In this document: positions 13,857 through 27,288 of the stretch, in pieces
Layout: the number at the start of each line of letters is the position of its first letter
Position numbering within the stretch: the stretch's first letter is position 1
Origin: Dermanyssus gallinae
Taxonomy: Eukaryota; Arthropoda; Arachnida; Mesostigmata; Dermanyssidae
Direction of reading: 5' to 3'
Length of the DNA stretch: 64,000 bases
Assembly (NCBI GenBank): GCA_003439945.1
Contig: QVRM01000968.1
Location: 124,001 to 188,000 of the forward strand
Notes under the pieces: generated by a model
Database searches by the model: none
What the model saw: the letters and a program-made list of their open reading frames with translations, nothing else
What the model was told of the DNA's origin: nothing
Translations under genes and position numbers: made by a program

Positions 13857-15115
13857 CCAGCAGGCTGTCACGTGTATTCGCAATGAGGCAATGGTGGCCG
13901 ACCTTGCTTGGCCAGAGCAGTGAATGCCAGCAATGACTAGCAACTAGAGGGCTGCATGTCTATCGTGAGTTATATGAGGGGTCGTTGTATAGATTGAGGA
14001 GAAAAGAAACGAATTAAGAAATCGAGCGGTGTATACATATACGCGTACGTCGAGGGTGAATTATAAAATGATTAGATGGACGAGAGATGAAGTGAGTGGT
14101 CCTGTGGCGGCGTTTACCGCCACACGAGGTAAACCGATAGGGCAGAGGCAACATGCTCTTTCTACCCCTGTTGCTGTGCTGCTGCTGCTGCTGTTGATGC
14201 AGCCAATGCAGTCTCTGGGAATGTCCAATGTGCCAGTCACAGCGCTGATGATGTGTTGATCCGTTCAGGAGGCGGCTGACTTCTTCCTCAAGACGTGTGT
14301 GCAATGCCCGTCGGTCAAACGGCCGATCGTCGTCGTCGTTGTTGTCGTTGTCGTAGTCGACGTTTGACGTCGCCATGATGCCACGCAGTCCAGTCAGTAG
14401 AAGCCGCAGTCCGTACCACTCCTGCGTCCTCGGCGCGTCCTCTCCTAGATTTGCCGATCATTCCATTGACTTTCACGATGACAATCTTGCTCTGCTGCTG
14501 CTGCTGTTGTTATGGCTGTGTGCGATATGATTGTGATGATGGTGATCTCGACGATGATGATGATGACGATGATGACGCCAATGGTGTTGATGAAGTCGAC
14601 GGTGATGAAGTCAACGGTGATGGAGTCAATCGTGATGAATTCGGCTGACGGTGATGGTGAGGGCAGTAATGGCTACGGCGTCGATCGAGGCATCAACGAT
14701 GACGCACGAGGGCGACAGTGGTAGTGAAAACGGCGGTATAGCCGATGAAGCTCTCTGGTTCGGTGGTCGCCACGTGACTCGATCGCCGCCGCGAATGGGC
14801 TGATGAGTCGAACGGCGGCCATAGCACAAACAGCCAAAGAACTGTAGCATACACAGTCCGTCTAAAGGACAGCTGTCGGTAAAGTTGCCGCCATACAGAG
14901 TGGCCACAGCCTGGCAGACGCATTCATGTCAGCTTAGAAGAACAAGCTGTTGTCAAACCTCGCCGCCGCACGGGGCGTCCACTACAGAAAAGGGATGGTT
15001 GAGGTCGTGTCTCTGTCTGACTATTATTCTTAAGGTAGTAGCAGTAGTAGTACAATGCGGTCATCTCCTTGTCTTGAACTGGTACTATGTGGGTATGAGG
15101 TCGTCTCATGGAGGT

Positions 15116-15118
<3 letters not shown>

Positions 15119-15146
<28 letters not shown>
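15119..15146. repeat. (AT)n array, 28 bp
   Basis: Pure alternating AT. Confidence 0.95.
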
Positions 15147-15955
15147 TGAGTATCTGTCATCTAAGACATGTCCTTAACTACTCAACCAAGCAGACCGTCA
15201 ATTCATGCATTCTCCTGCACTCAGCACATTTATCCTCGAGTTGTGTCCGTCATCGTCCTCATCAGGTTTTGATACACTGCGCAAATGCTTGATCAGTCGG
15301 ATCACTATGCTTTTATTGCAGCTGCTTTCGATACTGCAGTCGGCCACTTTGACGAAGTAACCGAAGCTTAGTGGTGGGTGGCTATTTGTCCCACATTGCA
15401 AGGTTCTGCTGCCATCGCGGTCGTTCTAACAGCTAGCGTTGAGCGTGTCGAGTGGCCGCACCCCCATAATCACCACGATTGCCACCGCGGGCAAACTGTG
15501 GGATGCTGCCGCACGCAAGAGACAGATTTATAGGAACTTCTCGTGTTCGCGTTTCGTTTGCAGCTCACTTTCGATTAGCCTTAACCACACAGTCGTCAGC
15601 AGCAGCAATGACGACGTTCAAAGCGGGCTCAGTGCGGGCCGATGACCATACTGGTGCTTCCTCTAGTGTGCGCGCTCCAATATACCTATGTTTCCAAATA
15701 TGTAATACCAGGCTAAAACAAAAAACGATAGTTAGAGCAACTAGGGTATCCTTACGCTCGCGCCTGAACCCGGGCGCATAGGCGGACTGGGAGCGCGACG
15801 TACTGTTACCCTCTACGCTGATAGAAAGCTTTCGTTTATTAAACGATTACATGAAGTGTTGGCTATAAACAAAGCATTTAACTTGTATCGATGTGGAAAG
15901 TATTTGGTTTTAGTAACCTGCCAGGGGGGGGGATCGTGGCACTATGGGAGACGCC

Positions 15956-15976
15956 CTGAGTTCATGCTGAACTCAG
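15956..15976. other. Small perfect hairpin
   Basis: CTGAGTTCA and TGAACTCAG pair perfectly (9 bp) around TGC. No function is implied. Confidence 0.5.
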
Positions 15977-16330
15977 CTTATTCGCCGTAGTCTGCTATGA
16001 TCTCCGTCTGGAATCTGGACGTAATGGGGCAGTTGGCTCGCTGACAGGTTGAACGAGTTTTGTCACAGCTTTCTCATAATATTAACATGGTGGTGGTAAT
16101 ATTAGCGACGATAAGAAAAAACATAATAATGCTCTTGCTAATTGTTTTTCGTCAATAAATCGTCAATAATGCTCTTACTCCTGCTGCGGCTGGAACAGGC
16201 GGCAATCGACTCATATTATTTTGTTTCGTGGAGAGTTGCTTTTGGTGGTGGTTCGATCGTTCAAAGCACAGTTTGAAGTGTGATCCCTTCCTTTCCAATA
16301 GATTTGGCACTGGGCCTGTTCAGGCACTCA

Positions 16331-16337
16331 TTTATTA

Positions 16338-16407
<70 letters not shown>

Positions 16408-16435
16408 TATTATGTGTGCATATATATATATATAT
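16331..16435. repeat. Duplicated segment with two (AT)n arrays
   Basis: TTTATTATGTGTGCA occurs at 16331-16345 and 16406-16420 (75-bp offset), each followed by (AT)n: 16345-16404 (60 bp) and 16420-16435. Confidence 0.85.
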
Positions 16436-16853
16436 TTTGATAATCGATACCTACGGCGCAAACGCGTTTAGCCGCATGCCGAAACTGCTTTATTAGGCAA
16501 AGGAACAATACGGAACGACCGGTTTTACCAGTTGGACCCAGCTAAAATGTACGCTGCGACTAAACCATATACCTTGGTATTTATCTCATCCGCTAGGTAA
16601 AAACCTAACAACCTTAATGACAGACACTACACAGGTCTTTTAGGACAGCAACCGACCGAGATGCTTCGACATGTACTACTATGCATACTACTAAAGAAAC
16701 GTATGTATAGAAATTAGAGACTATTAGTCCAAATTACGAAAAAGTGTGCTACACAATAATAATCGTGTGACGTTTGGGGTACAAGTTCTACGAACTGGAG
16801 AATTATAGTCACGCCTAAATGTAAGACTTTATTTAAATCTTGGAATAGCGTGC

Positions 16854-16854
<1 letters not shown>

Positions 16855-16888
<34 letters not shown>
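16855..16888. repeat. (AT)n array, 34 bp
   Basis: Pure alternating TA. Confidence 0.95.
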
Positions 16889-16893
<5 letters not shown>

Positions 16894-17741
16894 GCATAGC
16901 GTGGATTGAGTTGTCTCTGAGGTACGGGTCTAGCCTGGTTACTTAGGGTGTGATCATCTTTCATATTGAACTGGCAAACTTCATCATTTCTAAAGGCTGT
17001 CGTCGTAAAGGCAGAGTTAATTATGTCGATTTGAATGTCATGCGAATTATACGTCCGAATATGAATCTATGATCGGGCTCCCCCATTTGTCTTACCCGGT
17101 TACAGTCTGTCGCGTCCACACCGACATACATACTCACGTTCTCTCCATTGGCCTGCTCCTCTGAGACTACAAATAAATCAAATTATCGAGATCACATCAG
17201 CAGCAGCAGCAGCACCATCATCGTTGACAATAAGGCGCACCGCGACGATACACGACGAGGTGAATGTTAAAGGCGGCATTCGGGGCAGTACATTTGTTGC
17301 TGTCGTTGCAGCAGTGATTCTGTTGTTACAAGCAGCGTGAGTGATAGTGCCACCACTATGACGGGGGTAGTCCGTGAGATTGGAACGTGGGCAGTATTCG
17401 GTAAGGCAGCGGTCTTTGAGCTGGGAACCTGCTATGAGGACCGCTATTAAACTAGACTTACGGTAGCGGCAGCATCATCAATAGCAGCCTTGTTTGTGCA
17501 TGTTTATGTGGCATCTGTATGTGTCGTCTGCGTACTCGTAATACACATCATCATTGATGCAATCGACTCGTCGTTGTATGTCGAAGATTCGCCGTGATGG
17601 ATTGACTCAAGCTACTGTCCGCTGTTGCTGCTGCTGCTACTGCTTTCTCCACTAGTCTATATCCAAAAACATTGCATTTCAACTACGCCTACGGCTATCT
17701 TGCTAACAGGGGAATTTTTTACCGTCGAATAGTGTATGCGC

Positions 17742-17744
<3 letters not shown>

Positions 17745-17800
<56 letters not shown>
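17745..17800. repeat. (AT)n array, 56 bp
   Basis: Pure alternating AT. A second short array at 17934-17948 continues into (GT)n. Confidence 0.95.
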
Positions 17801-17803
<3 letters not shown>

Positions 17804-19174
17804 ACGGAGGACGGCAAGAGTAAGAGAGATGCAGGTACCATGCATTGGTGGCAAACAGACCAAGCGAATCCTCTAAAGCCATTCCCGCTTCGACAGTAAT
17901 TGGTCGTAAGCAAAAATTAGCAGCCGCATTTTGTATATATATATATATGTGTGTGTGTAATTGTTGGGATATAACGATATAGCAACACGAACCAGATTTG
18001 CGGTGGCAGAAATCAACTGCTTTTGCACCGCATACCATACAAATGATCCCTATATTATTGGATCATAATGACAACGACGACGATAACAACAACAATATCA
18101 ACAACAACAACAACCACAAGAGTAACATTACAGATACGGTGGTTGCAAAACAAGTTGTCAAAAACGAACAGTCGGATATGATGATGCATGAGAGCCGCTT
18201 TACGGCCCGACGAAGCCACAGTCTCTTCTGTCCGACGGATGGCGGCGGCGGCGCTCGGCAAGTCGGAATGATTTATATGGGCTTATTAGGTATTCCTCCT
18301 TCCCTGTTGGCCTGCTGAGTAAGTCAGAGGTCTCGTCTGATTTCGTCGGTGAAATATGAATGGGACGACGCTGACAACGTTGGTGGCAGCAGCAGCAGCA
18401 GCTCGATAAATGCACAGATTTTATTGATCTTTGAGTGGTTCTAATTTCACGTTTGTCTGTGTATACAAAAGTGTATACATGCGCATATACTTAAAGCTTT
18501 CGTGAAACCTGTTTTTCTATTTGTTGAGTTGGGCCAAATCAGCGTTGGCGGCCAGGCTCGTTGAAGAGAATAATAGGTTAGACCGCAGAGCGTCGGTCGG
18601 TCTTGCGCTTCGTCATCTTAATTCAAGCCATTGAAGCCTTTACTACTTACCACTCATGCTCGTGGTCAGTACTGCGTGTATACCTTTTGAAGAACTAAAC
18701 GAAATGTGTCTACGGTGTCGAAGCCGCAGTTACGCTGCACTTTCTATAGTCGCTTTCCGGGTGCGTGCACTTGCATATGCAAATGCATGAGAAATGCTGT
18801 AGAATGTTGGTGATAACTGCTGTACAGTATCGTACGATATCCTACACGGGGAGCAGAACACAGCCTAGTCCATAGTACGACATAGACGCCTGTTGATCAG
18901 CTTGAATAGAAAGCGCTTAATCGAGAGCATCCAGTTATTTGTTGTAAACGTAAAGGTATGATATAAATACATATATACGTTTGTGCAAATTTATAAATGT
19001 ATGAACTGTGTGTGCGTATATTGGTGTAATTTCTGTGAACAATCTGTGTAAACGTGTACACTGGGACGCTCACTTGCCTTATATTTTTACGAAAACTTAA
19101 GCATTGTAAAAACGCAGTTCCGTCACAAACCAAATCTGTACTCTAGTATATTTAACATATAGCAGATGACTGGG

Positions 19175-19175
<1 letters not shown>

Positions 19176-19217
<42 letters not shown>
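19176..19217. repeat. (AT)n array, 42 bp
   Basis: Pure alternating TA. Confidence 0.95.
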
Positions 19218-19218
<1 letters not shown>

Positions 19219-20150
19219 GCCTTTACCTGGTTTGTTTTTTGAAGCCGCTTTTATTTCAATATTTCGTTTTTATATCCTCCCGCTATTCTTGCGCTGTAAT
19301 TTAAAGTGGTTTGTTCGCAATTCCGGCAGCTAGCAGATACACGCTCGTTTTCGCAGACCTTCAGACAGCGATCCAAGCTGAGGTTAGCATAACTTCAGCC
19401 AAAACAAACTGCGTGCATTACGTCAACTGGCAACAGTAACTAGAGTTAACAGTCAATGATGCTGGAGATCACAGTGCACATCAAACAACTTCGACAGAAT
19501 AATGCCGTTCCTCAGCGCTAGTAAAGGTGATGGCTCGCGAGCAAGTTATTGCGGGTGTAAATATGCGTCATTGTTTCTTTCTGCTCCCTAGATACATTTT
19601 TTGTTCTGTCTCTTTCTCTGTTCTCTTCTTATTGCTCACTGTTTCTCGTTCTCTCTCTCACACTCTATAACAACAACACATGATAGTTGTCCATGTCCAC
19701 GCCATTCACATGTTCAAGGCTACCGCTGCTAAGATTCGTCCCGCAGCCGGGTACTGGTTGGCTGGCTGGCTGGTAATCGTAGCAGACGTAGTAATAGTAG
19801 TAGTAGTAGTAGTAGCCCTAGCGGTCGACGCAGTCGAATTTAGCTAGGGGATTTGAAACAAAATTGCATCGTTTAACAACGTGGAGTCAAAAAAGCTGCG
19901 TTTTCTGTTTAGATGTTCTGGCGACTAACGACTGCTGAAACGGTGGCGACGGAATAGCAGCGCCAGCAGCGGCAGTAGCAACAACAATAACACCTGCAGC
20001 AGCAACAACAACGACATCAGCAACCCTACCAGTTCCAACTTTGCTAATTGCGTGAACAGTAACCGCATTATGATAATCAGCCTTCTGAACACGAGTGGTC
20101 TCATGTTGGGTCTTCGGCCGGTTGGGGGATGCGCGTGTGCGGTCACGGTC

Positions 20151-20171
20151 TATAATAATAATAATAATAAT
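20151..20171. repeat. (ATA)n tract
   Basis: Pure AAT/ATA triplets. Confidence 0.9.
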
Positions 20172-20790
20172 ACTAGCAATAACAATGGTGCTTGCTATTG
20201 GGCAATGCTCTCATGAGTGCAGCGTTCCACGCACCTTTCCATGTCTTAGTTCTAGGAGAGCTTGAAAATCACCATGTCTCTCGTGCCAATTCTCAGAAAT
20301 GCTTCTTCCATTCATAATACAGGCAGCTTGACATTTTCGCTGGGAGACAGATGTGTTTGTGTGTGCGGGGTGGTAGGCAGCCGTTTTGGGGGCATTTGTG
20401 GTCGTGGACAGGCCGAAGACGAAGGAGACATCCGGCAGAGGATCTAGATTAGATGACGCCTCACGGCGGTCAGTTGTTGATATTGCAAAGTATTTCATTA
20501 CAGTGAATGGCGGTAACGTTCAGTTCAATAACTTTAGTTCACACAACGTGAATTAACACCATATAGTATCCGTAAAACGTAAAAACGCAAAACTACTATC
20601 AATACTTACACAGTTTCTGGAAGGTGGTACATTTTACGGAGATCATCGACAAAGTAGTGCACATGCCTGACAGCAGATACATCGGCCTGCTTTCGATCGT
20701 GTCAAATCTATTGCCTTTTGTGTTTTGATGTGTTTGTTGAACGACTTCCTAGTTTATTTAATGTTTCATTTGTTAATAGTCAATTAACTT

Positions 20791-20812
20791 CCTAGTTGTC
20801 TTTACGACTAGG
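20791..20812. other. Small hairpin
   Basis: CCTAGTTGT pairs with ACGACTAGG (one T-G wobble) around CTTT. ACTTCCTAGTT also occurs about 41 bp upstream as a direct repeat. Confidence 0.4.
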
Positions 20813-21597
20813 TAACGTACAACGCGTGTAACGTTGATCAAACATCAATAACAAGAAAAAACAGCGACGAGCGAATTATGACTACGCCTCTGGGGTAGTT
20901 GGTAAATTAGTTTAGAAGTACGATGCTTTCTGTAGGGCTTGACCTTTTCTTTTATTTAGATCGAACGTTTGGGTGTCGTCTCTAACGGTGTAGAATCTGT
21001 ACACACATATATGTATGTACACATACATAATTAATTAATTACAGCGTACGGACCTTTACATTTTACACGGGACGTTTACATTTGATGTGGCTGGTGCACA
21101 CCAATAGCGCAGCTTTTGATAAAAGGTCCTCGGTACTCGCCGATGTGCACTTGAGGCGGATGACAACACTCACAGCACATGTGCACGTACAATACATATG
21201 TATAATCGGGGCGTGACGCAACTCGGGTGGTCGTCGTCGAACACAGGTAGCAGTGTGCCCTCACAGCACAATGTAGCATAACACATGTACGTATCATCAT
21301 GTCTCGCGTGTTTCAATGTCCTCATCCGCGGCCGCGCCGTCAAGGGTACTTGATTTACGTTTATGTCGTTCGTCCAGAAGTCACCTTTAACCGAGACGAC
21401 GACGAGACAGGGAGGCGGGGCGAATCAAAGCTACAAACAAACCGTCCGTTGTTTGTCGTGCGGGCGCCCGTACAGTAGCAGCGAAAGGTTGCTACTGTTG
21501 TCGTGCTTGATTTCATTGCGACCGTCACAATATTTATCCATTTGTTGCCTTCGTCGTCATCATCGTCGTCGTTGTCGTTGTTGTTTGTACAATCATG

Positions 21598-21721
21598 ATC
21601 GTTGTTGTTGTTCTTGTTGCTGTCATTCCTATTGTTGTTGTTGTTGTTGTTGTTTTTGTTGCTGTCATTCCTATTGTTGTTGTTGTTGTTATTGTTATCA
21701 TTCTTATTGTTGTTGTAGTTA
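21598..21721. repeat. GTT tract with about 42-bp internal repeat
   Basis: TTGCTGTCATTCCTATTG occurs at 21617 and 21659 (42-bp period), with a decayed third copy near 21691. The minus strand reads RNDSNKN in poly-Asn. Confidence 0.85.
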
Positions 21722-22139
21722 GTTGTTATTGTCGTCATTGCTGTCAATGATGGTTATTACTGCTGGCCAACAACTCTTTCAGGGATTTGGCTTTGTACTC
21801 TGTTCAAAAGCTGCTTGTTGTTGTTGTTATTGTTGTTGCTGCTGCTGCTGCTACTGTTACGTCCACTCTCCGTTTCTATTAGATAGCTTGGTTTCCGGCC
21901 GGCCGGCATTTTAGACTCGACCTACGGTGGCAGGCATTGATTTCGCATGAAGGCGAAGGCGACGCCCCATGCGACGAAAGCATGTCCCCCCAGCAGCAGC
22001 AGCAGCCGCGGCGAACGGTCAGCCTGGCGGGCGGACAGTATTCAGGGCCGGTGTTGACGAGCGTCGTCTTCGAACTTCGTCATCATCATTCTTTTCCATC
22101 GAAATGTGTGTGTTGAGGATCGTCATCACAATCAGCATA

Positions 22140-22177
22140 GTCATCCATGATCATCATGGTCATCCATGATCATCATC
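22140..22177. repeat. 19-bp tandem duplication
   Basis: GTCATCCATGATCATCAT is repeated at 22140 and 22159 with a 19-bp period. Confidence 0.8.
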
Positions 22178-22385
22178 TTTGTGTTGTACTTATTGGCAAG
22201 AAAGCTCTCTTCGTCGCCGTCTCTCTTTCCGCTCTCCCTGTCTTCAAACCTTTGCTGGGGACGACGACGGATACAGCGGCGTGTCCGTCGACTTACGGTA
22301 GCGACTTTTGACGGTCAAGTCGGCTGTATTGTCATTGTTCAATTGCAGTTCGATCTGCTCGAGAATCTGAGTGGCAGGCAGAATG

Positions 22386-22430
22386 CAGCAGCAACAACAA
22401 CAACAACAACAACAACAGCAGTAGCAGCAG
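22386..22430. repeat. (CAA/CAG)n tract
   Basis: CAG, CAA, CAG order on the + strand. Confidence 0.9.
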
Positions 22431-22802
22431 CTCCCGATCACTGAGTGGTTGATGGTGGGGATTGTCGATGATGAATTTCGTGTTGATGGTGAGGATCGTG
22501 GTGGTGGTAGTGGGGGTATTGTTCGCATCGTAGTATCAATGATGATGATTCGTCGGTCATGCCACGTTGTGTCACGGTCCTGAGTCTGTGGGTCCAGCCG
22601 ATGTTGTTGTTGTTGTTGTTGCTGTCGTTACTATTGTTGTTGCGGTTGACTGTCGTTGTTGTTGTCGTCGTTTATCCTGCTGGTGTTCCGGAAGGGCACT
22701 TCAATCAGCTTTGTCTACTTTTCACTGTCGAATCTTATTGTATCCGTGCATGTCAGAGCGAGATCTGGTGATGATTATGGGCACGATGATCGAACGAAAC
22801 GT

Positions 22803-22824
22803 CGTACGCTGTTTTTAGCGTACG
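22803..22824. other. Small perfect hairpin
   Basis: CGTACGCT and AGCGTACG pair (8 bp) around GTTTTT. Confidence 0.45.
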
Positions 22825-24167
22825 CGTGTCTTGGACGGATTTGTTGATTTCGCCTTTTTCGTTTTTCGTCTTTTCGTGTTCTTTTTGTTCCTCTGCGTTA
22901 GCATAGGGACACCGATGTTGAGACGTCAGCCATGCATGAAATTGTCGAACAAGCACAGATTGAACCAAAAGCAAAATGCCACCAATCACGCAGCTAGCAT
23001 AGCTGTCAGGCGGACGACTAATGTTCATTTGGAAGGCGCATTACACTATTAGTAGAAACAGTAGTGCGAAAATTAGCGGATGATGTCGGTTTAGGCGGTT
23101 AGGCCATACTGTCTTGGCTATCTACCTTAGCTAGTTTTTGCAACAACAAAAACGCCAGACAGATCACGCAGAAGACCCCAGGCCGAGGTCGCGGCCGAGG
23201 TTAACACACTCGTAATTCACTTGCATTCAACACGTTATATGATGACTTGGTAAGCCTGATTGCTGATGGCGCACATTTCATAATTCGAGGTCTCGACGAT
23301 AACGACGATTCCGAATGGGATCCAACGAATTACTAGCGGCGCTAATGTAGTAAAAGTAGTGCGAGTTACTTAATTTTTTTTTATTTAATTAAAATCAACG
23401 TCAATCAGTACATACAGTTGGCGCGAGCGTTCACCAGGCTTCCCAGGCTGGATGTCCGCCAAACCATATTCACAATGTCTGAGGGCGTCGTCGTTGTCGT
23501 CGTCTGAGCTCATGAAACGTCTTTCTTTGCGGCGACTAGCGGCCCTCGGGTTGATAACTGATTTGATCACTTTACGTGTTGATTCAGTGGCTGTTGTTGG
23601 TGTTGTTATTGTTGTTGGTATATTTTCTGCTGCTCTCGCTGCTCTTATTGTTGTCACTATTGCTGTTTCTGCTGCTGCAGCAGCAGCTGTTATTGTTAGC
23701 GTTCTGCCCTTTTTGTGTGCTTGTAGGTACGTGGTCCTGGCACGAAATGCAGAAGTCTTCTTCTAGTTGAGACGAACGTAGGATCGATCGCTTAGAAACT
23801 GGAAAATTTCCTGTCTGTGTCGTCCTATGGCTCATTGGATCTAGCTCGCCTTTGCTAGCCTTCTAACTTTCTTTTGTGTGTTGACTATCTCGACGAAATA
23901 ACTACCGCCTCCAATCAGACGCATTCAAAAGAACGAATTTCTTCGACATATGTCGAGAACGACCGGCTACTGGCATACACCATACCAGCATAGCACAACA
24001 TTTATTCATTCAGTTAGTTATTCATCAATCTATCTATCCATCTATCTACGCTCAGCCGCGACCGTGGCCACTCCGACTCAATGTTGGGTGAGCAGAGTTT
24101 AAGCGACTGCCGGCTCTGATGTGCTGACTGATGCGCAAGCGTGCGCCTCATTTTGATTTCGTTACCG

Positions 24168-24169
<2 letters not shown>

Positions 24170-24217
<48 letters not shown>
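24170..24217. repeat. (AT)n array, about 47 bp
   Basis: Pure alternating TA. Confidence 0.95.
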
Positions 24218-24220
<3 letters not shown>

Positions 24221-25035
24221 TGATGAATGTGTGTGAGGGATGATAGGGAAAAGCCGAAACAGCGATAAACCGAATCGCCGGGTGAGGAGATGAGAACACC
24301 AGGATAGAGCACGAAGGAGTGAAATATTTTAAAAGATAAAGAGGAGGCGAGAGAAGAGCCACATAAATGGAGCTTGCTGCGAACGAATCACGACCATATT
24401 TGAAGATCAACTGACTGATGACAAGGAGATCTTTGAGAATGATTGCTGCTGCTGATGCGGCTGCTGTTGTTGTTGTTGTTGTTGCTGCTGCCGCTGTTTC
24501 ACTCCCGCTCGCTGAAGAGGTGAATGATAATAAAATTCCACGCAACATCATAATAACACCATTACGGATACGGCGGGTACAGCAGCAGCAGCAACAGCGA
24601 CAACAACAACAACAACAACAGCAATAATGACGACTACAATAACAGAAGCAACCGCAGAGCAGAGCAGCAGAAATCATCGACGTCGTCGTCGCGTCGATAG
24701 TCGGATTGGTTTAACAGCAACAACTGTCGTCGCCGCCGCTGCTGCTACCGCCACCAACACAACCAAAACGAGGAAAAGGCAGACGGTGTGGTGATGCTGA
24801 TGCGGTCGCTCCTGCTCGCGATGATGGTGACGGATCGGGCACCACCACGATCACCATCATCACCATCGCCACGCCAGCCAAGTACCGTGGCAGTTGGCCG
24901 GATACAGCGGGACAGGCACGCGACTAAGTATGAACGGGAATCCTGTGTGTGCTCTCGTAAAAGGCTTCTCGTCGTCTTCTTTGGTCTCTACGCCCGATTC
25001 CCGACGCCTAGCATTGTTGCGGTGGCCGCTGCTGA

Positions 25036-25273
25036 GGGGAAAAGGAAGGCTACGTCGGAGTAAATGAAGCGTACCTCGGGGGAAAAAAAAGGCCACGTCG
25101 GATGCCAAAAGTAGTGTAAGTCGGGGGGCAAACGGAATGCTACCTCGGGGGGGGGGGGCAAACGGAAGGCTACCTCAGAGGGCAAGCGGAAGGCTACCTC
25201 GGAGGGCAAAAAGAAGGCTACCTCGGAGGGCAAAAGGAATGCTAAATTAGGGCCAATAGAAGGCTACGTCGAG
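25036..25273. repeat. 24-bp minisatellite, about 10 diverged units
   Basis: The core unit is GGCAAACGGAAGGCTACCTC followed by RGAG. Units at 25157-25180, 25181-25204 and 25205-25228 are exactly 24 bp and nearly identical; flanking units vary from 20 to 30 bp. Poly-G expansion (12 G at 25147-25158) lies in one unit. On the minus strand the 24-bp unit is 8 codons, and the open frame 25233-24988 reads repeated LPSEVAFR. Translation is not supported by anything else. Confidence 0.9.
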
Positions 25274-26246
25274 GGGGAAGGGAGCTGCCTGTATAGTCAC
25301 AACAAATCTCCATGCCCAGTCGTCTCGGCGACATCTTCGTCGACTATCGTCATCATCATCATCGTCGTCGTCGTCGTCAGCAGTCTTGCCTGTGCAGGGC
25401 TGTTTAATGCGTGCGTGTACATTTTCCGGCTATAGTCCATCTTCTATATTCGCCACTCTTTCGCTAGTGTATCAAGCATATATCGAGCTCTCTTTCTTTT
25501 CCGCTCGTTCGATTGCTAGAAGATTTCAATTTGAGCGGCGGTAGGGACGTCGCGCGATTATCGCCAAGCTTGTGCTGCTACTACTCCTGCTCCTACCTCT
25601 GCCCTTTTGTTAGTCGGGATATTTGTATTATTTTTTTTCCGCATATATATACATAGTGTGTTTACGCCCAACCATACTAGTAGTATGCAGAATGCAAGTG
25701 GGGGGGGGGGAGCGGCAGAAACGTATGTGATGTGACTATCTATCCATGAGCGTGTGCGGCTGGACAAATACGAGACGCGTGGCGGGCGGCGATCACGATT
25801 TCGCTCACCAGAGCCAAATTCAAGCAAGTCGATGCTGATGATGACAACAGCGTCGACGACTACACAATACTCTACTACGACCACCACGACCACTATACTT
25901 CTGGTGCTCTTCAGTTTGATCTAGTAGGAATCTTCAGATCGAACCTGTAGATCAATGGATTACGGTTCTTTTTCTTCTTCGATCACGAGACGTCATCATC
26001 TTCTGGAATATCCAGATGTACACACACGAACACACGAACACACACACACGCATACACATGCATGCATACATACACGCATCAGACATTCACCGACAAACAA
26101 AAAACCGACTGATAGACATACATATTTGTATATATCCATACATATAGACAGACATACGCACCACGCAGTCTGTATGTTGTTCTTTTCTTGGTTTCTTGTG
26201 TCTCGCTCTCGTTGGCCACTTTTGCAGCTCACGTTCGTTCATATCA

Positions 26247-26269
26247 ATATATATATATATATATATATA
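26247..26269. repeat. (AT)n array, 23 bp
   Basis: AT array with degenerate ATAC/ACAT sequence continuing to about 26308. Confidence 0.9.
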
Positions 26270-27082
26270 CAAATATACATACATGTATATGTACACATAC
26301 ACAAATACATGATGATCATCCAGAATCTTGAGACAAATCGGAGACGGCGCGAGCCGTCCGGTCAGACAGGTGGCCCGTTGGACGGCGGCAGCAGCAGCAG
26401 CAGTAGCCGGCAGAGCAGCGGCGAAAGGAGCGAAGTGCGGCCGGCGCCAATTTCGAACGAATTGGTGGTGGCCTGTGGCTCTCTGTGAACGACAGAGCAA
26501 ACGAGCGAACGCAAGAACGGGAAAGCAAGCGAGCTACTAGCAACAAATAAATGTGCATAGTAGCAGTCGTAGTCGTAGTAGTAGTAGTAGTGGATCTGCG
26601 GAGACACGGCTTCGTCCAGCAGCAACACAACATAACATGTCGACGACGACGACGACGACGATGACGAGATCTCGGCTGATGTCGGCGGCCACTCGATGGC
26701 CACAATCGCCGAGCTAAGAGAATTGATGCTACTGTTGTTGTTGCTGCCAGAAGCGGTAGCAAACAGAAGCGCGTGCCGCCGGACGCTGCCATAGACACCA
26801 CCACCACCGCACGCATCATCGCGTCGCGCCGCGCGCATAGACAGACAGAGCGACCGAGCGACCGACCGCGAATGCGCGCCGACCGACCCAACAGATCCTC
26901 GCAACGCACAACGAAGGTGAACGACGAGAGGAATCAAGCCAACAGCGAGCAACGGCGAACGATACATAGATACATAGATAGATAGATACAACGTTTGTAG
27001 CCGGTGATTTTGCCGGCAAATCAACACCGTTTTCCGTGCCCCGCCATTTTATACAATATATGCAATTGACATGTACGGCGTG

Positions 27083-27288
27083 ATGTTGTTGTTGCATGCA
27101 TTGTTGTTGCTCACGTTGTTGTTGTTGTTGTCGTTGTTGTTGCTGCTGCTGTTGCTGTCGTTAGTGTTGTTGTGATTGTTGTCGTTGTTGCTGTTGTCTA
27201 TGTCGTTGTTGTCATTGTTGTTGCTGTTGTCGTCATGGTTGTTGTTGTCGACATGGTTGTTGCTGTTGTTGTTTTTGTCGCTGTTATT
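27083..27288. repeat. (GTT/GTC)n tract, about 200 bp
   Basis: Long degenerate GTT tract with GTC, GCT and ATT variants; the minus strand reads almost entirely Asn. About 180 bp later the + strand switches to (CAA/GAC)n at 27468-27542. Confidence 0.9.

Noticed and set aside
18777..18784. POU octamer ATGCAAAT next to a TTGCATATGCAA palindrome
   Set aside because: An 8-bp motif is expected by chance in 64 kb and there is no gene context.
23205..23336. 44-codon open stretch ending DDNDDSEWDPTNY
   Set aside because: Superficially like acidic tails of transposase-derived proteins, but too short and without a partner; no terminal inverted repeats seen.
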